Shown one piece after another: positions 7,529 through 13,153 of a DNA stretch of 13,153 bases. The notes under the pieces are model-generated. The model was given only the letters and a program-made list of their open reading frames with translations, searched no databases and was not told where the DNA came from. The DNA is taken from the NCBI GenBank assembly GCA_003021335.1, contig PXQL01000051.1, positions 1 to 13,153 on the forward strand, written 5' to 3'. Each line of letters opens with the position of its first letter. Position 1 is the first letter of the stretch. The position numbers were made by a program, and so were the translations under genes. Source of the stretch: Halobacteriales archaeon QH_10_67_13 (lineage in GTDB: Archaea; Halobacteriota; Halobacteria; Halobacteriales; Haloarculaceae).

Positions 7529-8473
7529 ATGGACGTTGAGGGGACGATTCTCGTCGGCGAGACCTTCGAGCCGGTCGAGGGTCGGATGGTCGTCGAGGAC
7601 GGCGAGATTCGAGCGATCGAGGAGACTGCGACCGACTCCTCGAAGCTCGTTGTGCCGGCGTTTGTCAACGCACACACCCACGTCGGCGACGCGGTCGCGA
7701 AGGAGGCGGCGGTCGGACTCTCTCTCGACGAGGCAGTTGCGCCCCCCGAGAGTCTAAAACACGATTGGCTCGAGGGGGCCTCGCCGGCGGCGAAGCGCGA
7801 GGCCATGGGCCAGACGCTCGCGTTCATGGCACAGACCGGCACCGCGCGGTGTCTCGATTTCAGGGAGTTCGGACTCGAAGGGGCGCGACTGCTCCGGGCG
7901 GCGGGCGCAGAGAGCCGGGTCGATCCGTTCATTTTCGGCAGCGACGATCCAATGGTACTCGATGTCGCCGACGGGTACGGAGCCAGCGGCGCCAACGACG
8001 CCGACTTCGCCGAGCACCGGGCCGCGGCCCGGGCCGCCGACAAACCGTTCGCGATCCACGCCGGCGAGCCCGATGCCACGGACATCCACCCGGCGCTGGA
8101 TCTCGAGCCGGACCTACTCGTACACATGGTCCACGCCGAATCCGAACACCTCGATCGGGTCCACACGACCGTCGCGCTGGGCACGGACAACGTGATGCTC
8201 AACCCGCCAACGATGTTCCGTGAGATGGCCTACACCGCGAAGGCCTTCGACGTGTCTCCCGAGCAGGTCCTCCGGATGGCAACCCGGGCGGGTGCCTCGA
8301 TTCTCGGATCCGACGCAGGAGTCCTCGAGCCCGGCCGTCCCGGACGGCTACTTGTGCTCGACGGAGACTCGCCGAACCTCTCGGGGGCCGCCGACCCGGT
8401 CGCTGCGGTCGTCCGCCGCGCGACCGCCGCCGACGTCAGCCGCGTGGTGTTGCCGTCGGCGCCGTCTTCGTAG
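7529..8473 (+). CDS. metal-dependent amidohydrolase with internal deletion (probably misfolded or inactive)
   Basis: This is an amidohydrolase-superfamily protein of the cytosine-deaminase/chlorohydrolase-like type, a metal-dependent TIM barrel that hydrolyses C-N or similar bonds; the substrate is unknown. The metal ligands are all present: HTH at 49-51 (strand 1), H177 in AIHAGE (strand 5), H202 in HMVHAE (strand 6) and D220 in ALGTDNVMLN (strand 8). However, EHLDRV (206-211) runs directly into HTTVALGTDN (212-221). In relatives about 27 residues lie between them, including a strand of the type VVVCPRSN and the following helix, that is, barrel strand 7. Here they are absent with the frame kept, giving 314 residues where about 340 or more are usual. 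Losing a barrel strand should abolish the fold. The gene ends 12 bases from the convergent rhomboid gene. Confidence 0.85.
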   Translation: MDVEGTILVGETFEPVEGRMVVEDGEIRAIEETATDSSKLVVPAFVNAHTHVGDAVAKEAAVGLSLDEAVAPPESLKHDWLEGASPAAKREAMGQTLAFMAQTGTARCLDFREFGLEGARLLRAAGAESRVDPFIFGSDDPMVLDVADGYGASGANDADFAEHRAAARAADKPFAIHAGEPDATDIHPALDLEPDLLVHMVHAESEHLDRVHTTVALGTDNVMLNPPTMFREMAYTAKAFDVSPEQVLRMATRAGASILGSDAGVLEPGRPGRLLVLDGDSPNLSGAADPVAAVVRRATAADVSRVVLPSAPSS

Positions 8474-8485
8474 TTCCCGGGGCGA

Positions 8486-9112
8486 TCACCGACGCTGTGG
8501 GCGCGGTCGTTCGTCGTCGACCGAACTGACCGTCGCCGACACGTCGAGCACACCGAGCCGGCCGGCGACTAATCCGACCAACAGCCCGGTCGCGTGGCCG
8601 ATCAGCGCGCTCCTGGGACCGGCCGTCGCGAGCGTCAGCCCGACCGCGACGACGACCGCGAGCGCGACCTGCAGGCGCACCGGGAGTCCGATCCGGTCGA
8701 GCAGCCACGCCGAGACGGCGTTGCCGGCGAGCAGGTATCCCATCAGGGCGAAGACCGCACCGCTCGCACCCAGCACCGCCGGCGACGGTCCGACGAGTCC
8801 GCCGAGCCACACCTCCGCGAGCCCCGCCAGGGCGCCGGTCCCCAGGAAGAACGCGTGGAACCGCCGTCGGGTCGTCCGACGTGCGACCAGCGACCCGAAC
8901 AGCGCGATCCCGACGGCGTTTCCCAGCAGGTGCTCGATCCCGCCGTGGGCGTAGACGCTGGTTACGACCGTCCACGGCCGCGCCCCGACCGAGGCGTCGA
9001 GCGCGACCAGCCCGATCGCCGCCGCGCCCGCGAGCGCGAGCAGCTGCTGGAGCACGAAGACCGCGCCGACCAACCCGAGAGTCTCGACGACCGGCGAGGG
9101 GCGGAGGTTCAT
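8486..9112 (-). CDS. rhomboid family intramembrane serine protease
   Basis: Rhomboids cleave substrate proteins within the membrane with a Ser-His dyad. I take the ATG ending at 9112 (MNLRPSPVVETLG), because a TATA-like box sits about 25 bases upstream; the frame stays open to 9172. The 208-residue protein has about six membrane segments. The catalytic serine is S118 in VLGASGAVFAL (GxSG motif), the partner is H173 in LIGHATGLLVG, and HLLGN (61-65) supplies the conserved oxyanion-side His and Asn. All key residues are present, so activity is likely; substrates cannot be predicted. The last 20 residues are a charged cytoplasmic tail. It is convergent with the amidohydrolase and divergent from the membrane protein at 9202. 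Confidence 0.92.
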   Translation of the reverse strand: MNLRPSPVVETLGLVGAVFVLQQLLALAGAAAIGLVALDASVGARPWTVVTSVYAHGGIEHLLGNAVGIALFGSLVARRTTRRRFHAFFLGTGALAGLAEVWLGGLVGPSPAVLGASGAVFALMGYLLAGNAVSAWLLDRIGLPVRLQVALAVVVAVGLTLATAGPRSALIGHATGLLVGLVAGRLGVLDVSATVSSVDDERPRPQRR

Positions 9113-9132
9113 CAGCCGTAATTGTCCCTCGG

Positions 9133-9142
9133 TGCGTATAAG
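9133..9142 (-). promoter_or_regulatory. TATA-like box for the rhomboid gene
   Basis: Read on the minus strand this is GCTTATACGC, with the TTATA core centred about 25 bases before the ATG at 9112. That is the spacing of a leaderless haloarchaeal promoter and supports 9112 as the start over the upstream in-frame ATG at 9172, which lies upstream of the box. Confidence 0.5.
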
Positions 9143-9201
9143 CTCCGCCCCGCCGCGATCGGATATCAACACTCAATTCCGCCGGCGACGAACGACCGTA
9201 C

Positions 9202-9711
9202 ATGTCGATGCCCGCGCAGGCCCGCGACGCCGCACCGGCGCTGTTGGTCCCGGCGGCGTGGACGGCGACGGGGGCGGCCCACGCCGGCGCGCTGAGGACC
9301 GACGGACTCCTGATTGCCCACGCCGTCATGGCCGTCTTCATCGCCGCCTTCGCCGTCACCGGGTGGCGGGCGATGGATCGTGGGGCGTTGCGGATCTGGC
9401 GGGCCGTGCTCGTGGTCGGACTCGGGGTCACGCTCGCCGGACTCGCCGGCCTCCTCGCCTCGGTTTCGGGCCTGCAGGCGGTCAGCCTGATCGGCTGGAT
9501 GCTCCTGCCGACGACCGGACTGGCCGCGACCGGACGGCTCCTCCCGGACGGCGAGCTCCTCTATTACGGCGGGGCCGCGATCGGGCTCCTCGGGGCCGGA
9601 CTCTACCTCGCTGCGCTCGCGAATCTCGCCGACCTGGCGCTGCCGGCGATCGGCGCCGTCGGCGTCGGACAGACGATGGGCATCCTCGAAGCCAGCCTCC
9701 GGGATGCGTGA
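9202..9711 (+). CDS. haloarchaeal multi-pass membrane protein of unknown function
   Basis: A 169-residue protein that is almost entirely membrane-embedded, with about five to six helices near residues 12-30, 35-55, 66-88, 93-110, 121-142 and 145-163. Charged residues cluster in the short loops, for example WRAMDRGALRIWR (55-67), RLLPDGE (112-118) and the C-terminal EASLRDA. There are no catalytic or metal-binding motifs that I recognise, and no signature of a transporter family. Protein-like composition and membrane periodicity make it a real gene. It is divergent from the rhomboid gene, which could share regulation, and ends 44 bases before the leucine-dehydrogenase-family gene. No function is claimed. 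Confidence 0.78.
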   Translation: MSMPAQARDAAPALLVPAAWTATGAAHAGALRTDGLLIAHAVMAVFIAAFAVTGWRAMDRGALRIWRAVLVVGLGVTLAGLAGLLASVSGLQAVSLIGWMLLPTTGLAATGRLLPDGELLYYGGAAIGLLGAGLYLAALANLADLALPAIGAVGVGQTMGILEASLRDA

Positions 9712-9721
9712 CCGATGAGAA

Positions 9722-9735
9722 AATATTACGTATAC
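9722..9735 (+). promoter_or_regulatory. TATA-like region and Shine-Dalgarno before the leucine dehydrogenase-like gene
   Basis: An AT-rich block (AATATTACGTATAC) lies 21-34 bases before the ATG at 9756 and suits a promoter with a start at or near that ATG. Just after it, AAGGAG (9736-9741) sits 5 bases before an in-frame GTG at 9747. The two signals favour different starts: leaderless at 9756, or ribosome-site driven at 9747 with three extra residues. Confidence 0.5.
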
Positions 9736-9755
9736 AAGGAGTACATGTGTGTGGT

Positions 9756-10823
9756 ATGCCGTTCGACCGGATCACCGAGCACGACTACGAGCAGGTAACG
9801 TACTTTTCCGACGCCGAGACCGGGTTGCGGGCGATCGTCGCGATCCACGACACGACGCTCGGTCCGGCACTGGGCGGGACCCGATTCTACGATTACGAGA
9901 CGGAAGACGACGCCCTTGACGATGCGCTCCGGCTCTCGCGGGCGATGACCTACAAAGCGGCGGCCGCGGATCTCGACCTTGGGGGTGGAAAGGCAGTGAT
10001 CTTCGGCGATCCGGACGAACTCAAAACCGACGCGTTACTCGAGGCCTACGGGCGGACGATCGCCAGCCTGGGCGGGCGGTTCGTGACCTCGGTCGACATG
10101 AACACGACGGCGGCGGACATGGACATCATCGCCCGCGAGACCGACGATGTGGTCGGCACACAGAGCGGGTTCGGCGATCCCTCGCCGGTCACTGCCACGG
10201 GCGTGCGACACGCGATCCACGCTACGGTCGAACGGGAGTTCGGCCGACGATCGCTCGACGGGATCGAGGTCGCAGTGCAGGGGCTCGGGAAGGTCGGCGG
10301 CGCGCTGGTCGAACAGCTGGCAGAGCGGGGCGCGGACGTGACCGTCACCGACCTCAGCGAGGACCGCATTGTGACGTTCCAGGACGAATACGGCGTCGAC
10401 GCGGTCGCGTCCGACGCGGTCTACGAGCACCCGTGTGACCTGTTCGTCCCAGCCGCGATCGGCGGGGTGATCGACGACCGGACGATCCCGCAGCTCGACT
10501 GTGCGGCCGTGGTCGGCGTCGCGAACAACGTCCTGGCGGAGCGACGCCACGCCGAGGCCCTCGCCGACCGGGGAATCACCTACGTCCCCGATTACGTCGC
10601 AAACGCCGGCGGGCTGATCACCGTCGAACAGGAGCACCGCGGGGGCACGATCGAGGCGGCCCTCGACCGCGTTGAGGAGCTCGACGACCGACTCGAGACG
10701 ATGTTCGCGCGGGCCGACGCCGAGGACACGACCGTCCTCGCGGCCGCGGAAGCGTACGCCGAGCAGCGACTAGCCGAGGCCAGCGGGGACCGGGACTGGA
10801 CCGCGGCGACGATGCCCTGCTGA
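9756..10823 (+). CDS. leucine/valine/phenylalanine dehydrogenase family protein (Leu dehydrogenase-like)
   Basis: A 355-residue amino-acid dehydrogenase that aligns by eye along its whole length with bacterial leucine dehydrogenase, which reversibly deaminates branched-chain amino acids to keto acids. Family motifs: AIHDTTLGPALGGTRF (29-44), MTYKAAAADLDLGGGKAV (64-81) with substrate lysine K67 and catalytic K79, and the catalytic aspartate D114 in TSVDMNTTAADMD. GDPSPVTATGV (140-150) follows. The Rossmann fold is marked by VQGLGKVGGAL (174-184), and D199 at the end of the second strand favours NAD+ over NADP+. PDYVANAGGLI closes the core. Specificity between Leu, Val and Phe cannot be set from sequence alone. 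The ATG at 9756 is used; GTG 9747 is an alternative. It is intact and convergent with the MFS gene. Confidence 0.93.
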   Translation: MPFDRITEHDYEQVTYFSDAETGLRAIVAIHDTTLGPALGGTRFYDYETEDDALDDALRLSRAMTYKAAAADLDLGGGKAVIFGDPDELKTDALLEAYGRTIASLGGRFVTSVDMNTTAADMDIIARETDDVVGTQSGFGDPSPVTATGVRHAIHATVEREFGRRSLDGIEVAVQGLGKVGGALVEQLAERGADVTVTDLSEDRIVTFQDEYGVDAVASDAVYEHPCDLFVPAAIGGVIDDRTIPQLDCAAVVGVANNVLAERRHAEALADRGITYVPDYVANAGGLITVEQEHRGGTIEAALDRVEELDDRLETMFARADAEDTTVLAAAEAYAEQRLAEASGDRDWTAATMPC

Positions 10824-10888
10824 CCGGCCGCGACGGTGACCACCGGACCGTGTCGAGCCCGTCCATCGGTCATCGCAGTCTCGGGGGG

Positions 10889-12094
10889 TCAGTCGGCACC
10901 CTCGGCGGCCGGCACCTCGCCCGGTCGGCCGCCGGCCGGCAGCCGTCCACCGCGGTACAGCGCCCACAGCCCGAGCACCACGGCGGCCACCCCGCCGGCG
11001 AGCAGCTGGAAGACGGTCGTGTACTCGAGGGTGCCTGCGACGGCCGTTCCGACCACACCCGATCCGAACGCTTGGACGCCGATTGCCGTCGCCGAAAACA
11101 GCGCGTACGCGCTCGCTCTGTGTCGGTCCGGCAGCGAGGCGAGCAGGTACGTGTCGACGGCCGGAAACAGCGAGTGGATCGCGTATCCCATTCCGACGCT
11201 CGCGACCGCGATCGCGGCCAGCCCCTCCGCGACGGTGAGCCCGAACACGGTGAGGGCGAACCCGCCGGTGATCGCCAACAGGAGCGGCACGTTCGGCAGT
11301 CGGTCGGCGAGCCGTCCGGTCACCACGAACGCCGGGAGGCCGGCCGCGAAGGTCAGCGACAACAGCAGTCGTCCGGTCCCGGGGTCGATTCCCTTCGCGA
11401 CCTCGAGGTAGTCCCCGTAGAGGTTGAACATCCCGTTCCAGAGGAATCCGGCCCCGCCGACGAAGGCGATCCCGGTGAGAATCGTCGGCCACTGGGCTCG
11501 CCCGGCGGCGACGAGGCTCCGGTCTTCGGTCCCCGCGGCCGGGAGGTCGGTCCGGCGGGCCGCCCCGTACAGCGCGAGCGTCGCCGCGGCCGCGGTTGCC
11601 GCGATCAGCAGGAAGATGGTCCGCCACCCGCCGGCGAACAGGACTGCACTCACCGCAAGCGGAATCCCGACCGCGGCGAGTTGACTCGAGAGCCCGTGGA
11701 TCCCGATCGCGGTGCCGACCTTGTCCGGGAACAGCTCGCTGACCAGCGGGTTGGCGGCGATGAAGTACATCCCACTGGACAGCCCCATCAGGAAGGCCCC
11801 GACGGTCAGGTACGCGACCGACCCCGCGAGGGCGGTAAACGAGGCCGTCCCGACGAGGAGCGCCCCGGTCGCGAGGATGACGCGGTGCCGAGGGGCCCGG
11901 GTCAGCAGGAACCCCGTCGGGAGCCGCGGCGCGGCGCTGCCGAGCCACGCGGCGCTCGTGACCACGCCCAGCGAGGCCGCGGCGACGCCGAACTCCTCGG
12001 CGGCGGGCTGGACGAGCGGCGCGAACACGAGCCGCGCCATGTTGACGAGAAAGACCATCGCACACAGCGAGCCAAACAGCTGCCGACGAGTCAC
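10889..12094 (-). CDS. MFS transporter
   Basis: A major facilitator superfamily transporter of 401 residues with about twelve hydrophobic helices and the usual central cytoplasmic loop (about 185-200, RRTDLPAAGTEDRS). It starts with GTG (12092-12094), reading MTRRQLFGSLCAMVFLVN, with positive charges before helix 1. A degenerate form of the cytoplasmic loop 2-3 motif appears as AAPRLPTGFLLTRAPRHR, and the matching loop in the second half is VVTGRLADRLPN, a better copy of GxLaDrxGrr. LFPDKVGTAIG and LPDRHRASAYAL are typical of the sugar-phosphate/nitrate-type MFS groups, but the substrate cannot be read from sequence. It looks intact. It is convergent with the dehydrogenase (65-base gap, no clear hairpin) and lies downstream of the broken ferredoxin. 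Confidence 0.92.
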   Translation of the reverse strand: MTRRQLFGSLCAMVFLVNMARLVFAPLVQPAAEEFGVAAASLGVVTSAAWLGSAAPRLPTGFLLTRAPRHRVILATGALLVGTASFTALAGSVAYLTVGAFLMGLSSGMYFIAANPLVSELFPDKVGTAIGIHGLSSQLAAVGIPLAVSAVLFAGGWRTIFLLIAATAAAATLALYGAARRTDLPAAGTEDRSLVAAGRAQWPTILTGIAFVGGAGFLWNGMFNLYGDYLEVAKGIDPGTGRLLLSLTFAAGLPAFVVTGRLADRLPNVPLLLAITGGFALTVFGLTVAEGLAAIAVASVGMGYAIHSLFPAVDTYLLASLPDRHRASAYALFSATAIGVQAFGSGVVGTAVAGTLEYTTVFQLLAGGVAAVVLGLWALYRGGRLPAGGRPGEVPAAEGAD

Positions 12095-12132
12095 GTTCGA
12101 ACCTACGGACCGGTGGGCTTGAACCGTTCGAA
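12095..12132. repeat. two TTCGAA palindromes upstream of the MFS gene
   Basis: Two copies of CGTTCGAA occur just upstream of the MFS start codon, with TTCGAA cores at 12096-12101 and 12127-12132, 31 bases apart (about three helical turns, same face of the DNA). The placement would suit binding of a dimeric regulator, but the motif is short and GC-rich haloarchaeal DNA produces TTCGAA by chance fairly often. Confidence 0.25.
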
Positions 12133-12181
12133 GCCGGTTCGTGGCCGCGGTGTCCAGCCGTCGGGCTCGACCCGCGACGAG

Positions 12182-12392
12182 TTATGGCTGTTCGATCGTG
12201 ATGTCGGACCGAACCTCGTACTGACAGGCCAACCGGACGGAGTCTTTCTCCTCGTGGCGCGCGATTCCGAGCCGAGTCCGCTCGCGCCCGGTCGGTTCGC
12301 CGTGGCGTTGCCCCGTTTTGTAGAAGCACGTCGCGGAGTCGCTCGCCGGACTCGCACTCGTAGGTCTCGCCGCCGTAGGTGACCGTCGGCAT
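12182..12392 (-). pseudogene. 2Fe-2S ferredoxin gene with frameshifting internal deletion
   Basis: The ATG ending at 12392 opens a plant-type 2Fe-2S ferredoxin: MPTVTYGGETYECESG then ERLRDVLLQNGATP (residues 1-30). After residue 30 this frame turns to Arg-rich nonsense. The ferredoxin's C-terminal part continues in another frame, from GEPTGRERTRLG (starting at 12301) through DSVRLACQYEV to ITIEQP and TAA at 12182-12184. Relatives have about 27 more residues at the junction (12299-12305), holding the NCRGHGxCGTC-type loop that provides three of the four cluster cysteines (CX4CX2C). Only the last cysteine (RLACQ) survives. Because both frame and cluster ligands are lost, no functional ferredoxin is expected from this copy. 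A GTAAAGA TATA-like box near 12412-12420 (minus strand), about 26 bases upstream, appears to remain. Confidence 0.85.
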
Positions 12393-12496
12393 AGTCGCGC
12401 TTAGACTTCTCCGGTCTTTACTCTCCCGGAACTGCCGGTGTCGAGTGTGACTATAGACGCCGGTGGTCTCTCGTCGATCTCGCTTCTCAGTCCGAC

Positions 12497-13153
12497 TCAG
12501 TCAAAAAAGGAGACGATCCCGTACCGAACGGAGTCGGCCCACCCGGTCCCGTCGTAGATCACCCGCCCGTTGCGAACCCCTTCCCGAAAGGCCGCGAACG
12601 GGTCCTCGGAGCGTTGCATGGCCCGGACGACGCGGTAGTCGGTGTACACCCGCACGTCCGGATCGTCGATCGGTCCGCGCTCGATCGAGGCGACGGTCCG
12701 GCCGTCGGTCACGACGCCGGCACGGAGGACCGAGCCGTTGGCTCTGCGAACGCGCAGCTCAATCCGCTGTGAGCCGACGATCCGGTCGAGTCGTTCGGCC
12801 ACGTCCAGCTGTTCTGGCACGGCTGCCCGAAGATCCGCAAACAAGAGAGGATCGACGGCCGTGTCAACGTTCTCGCCCTCGATCGCGTCGGCCACCGCCG
12901 TCGTCTGCTGGCGGAGCGTCGCCAACCGGTCACGGAGCGTCTCGATCCGGCTCGTGTCGAGCTGTTCGCGGTCCTCGGCGGGGAGGCTCGCAGCGGCACG
13001 ATCGATCTCCTCGAGGAGATCGGCGAGCGAGCGACTCTCGACGGCGACCCCGGCACGCGCGGTCACGCTCTCGCCGGACGCGTCGATCGTCCGCTCCAGC
13101 CTCGCGGTCCGGATCTCGAGTTCGTTTAACTGCTGGTCGAGCACCGCCGCACG
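12497..13153 (-). CDS. coiled-coil protein with SCP2-like C-terminal region (5' end may lie outside the window)
   Basis: I do not recognise a named family. The frame is open from the right edge to TGA at 12497-12499, giving 218 visible residues; a GTG at 13142-13144 is a possible start, but nothing proves it, so the gene is treated as possibly 5'-truncated. The N-terminal half is acidic and helical with heptad-like spacing (LNELEIRTARLERTI, later IETLRDRLATLRQQ), suggesting a coiled coil. The C-terminal part, roughly 12500-12760, is alpha/beta: RIELRVRRANGSVLRAGVV, then VRVYTDYRVVRAMQRSEDPF and AAFREGVRNGRVIYDG. That order (strand, residue-rich helix, DPFAAFREG, GRV strand) resembles sterol-carrier-protein-2-type folds; this is inference. 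It ends WADSVRYGIVSFFD. No membrane segment or signal peptide is seen. Confidence 0.75.
   Translation of the reverse strand, partial: RAAVLDQQLNELEIRTARLERTIDASGESVTARAGVAVESRSLADLLEEIDRAAASLPAEDREQLDTSRIETLRDRLATLRQQTTAVADAIEGENVDTAVDPLLFADLRAAVPEQLDVAERLDRIVGSQRIELRVRRANGSVLRAGVVTDGRTVASIERGPIDDPDVRVYTDYRVVRAMQRSEDPFAAFREGVRNGRVIYDGTGWADSVRYGIVSFFD

Noticed and set aside
9132..10823. 563-codon plus-strand frame that includes the leucine dehydrogenase-like protein
   Set aside because: The upstream 208 codons are an Arg-rich shadow of the membrane protein gene; dehydrogenase homology begins at MPFDRITEHDYEQ (9756).
10824..10888. Possible terminator between the convergent dehydrogenase and MFS genes
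   Set aside because: The gap is GC-rich without a T-run on either strand and I could not draw a convincing stem-loop.
10770..12392. 540-codon minus-strand frame starting at the ferredoxin ATG
   Set aside because: Its first 30 residues are genuine ferredoxin, but the remainder is an out-of-frame reading of the MFS gene caused by the ferredoxin deletion; it is not a fusion protein.
1..13153. CRISPR arrays, tRNA genes, insertion sequences, defence islands
   Set aside because: I found no regularly spaced repeats, cloverleaf-like sequence, transposase motifs or known defence domains on either strand.

Overview
The window looks like chromosome from a halophilic archaeon (class Halobacteria). The signs are high GC, acidic proteins, an archaeal CDC48 ATPase and RNase HII, a geranylgeranyl-reductase-family flavoprotein (archaeal lipid chemistry), and TATA-like boxes about 25 bases upstream of several start codons, as expected for leaderless haloarchaeal transcripts. 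I see no rRNA, tRNA, insertion sequence, CRISPR array or integrase, and I cannot name the genus.

Layout. A CDC48 ATPase (minus strand, cut by the left edge) is divergent from a small conserved haloarchaeal protein followed by RNase HII. Next come a possible 33-residue peptide and an Eis-like acetyltransferase (both minus), then an AlsS/BudB-like acetolactate synthase (plus). A possible broken small membrane-protein gene (minus) precedes a geranylgeranyl-reductase-family oxidoreductase, a PsiE-family membrane protein and a metal-dependent amidohydrolase (all plus). A rhomboid protease (minus) is divergent from an uncharacterised membrane protein, which is followed by a leucine-dehydrogenase-family enzyme (both plus). 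The right end is all minus: an MFS transporter, a broken 2Fe-2S ferredoxin gene, and a coiled-coil protein that runs off the edge. Most genes appear to be single units; the clearest possible co-transcript is the small conserved protein plus RNase HII. The window reads as ordinary housekeeping and core-accessory chromosome, not as one pathway.

The most notable signal is damage. Three genes of unrelated families each lack about 27-31 internal residues: the acetolactate synthase (its TPP-activating glutamate region is gone), the amidohydrolase (the barrel-strand-7 region is gone), and the ferredoxin (the CX4CX2C cluster loop is gone, with a frameshift). The junctions lie near 3.99, 8.16 and 12.30 kb, so they are of similar size and almost evenly spaced, about 4.15 kb apart. 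A fourth possible lesion is a TGA at codon 2 of a small membrane-protein frame at 5.5-5.6 kb. The pattern could be real gene decay, but the regularity makes an assembly or library artefact a serious alternative. I found no convincing evidence for a new multi-gene system.
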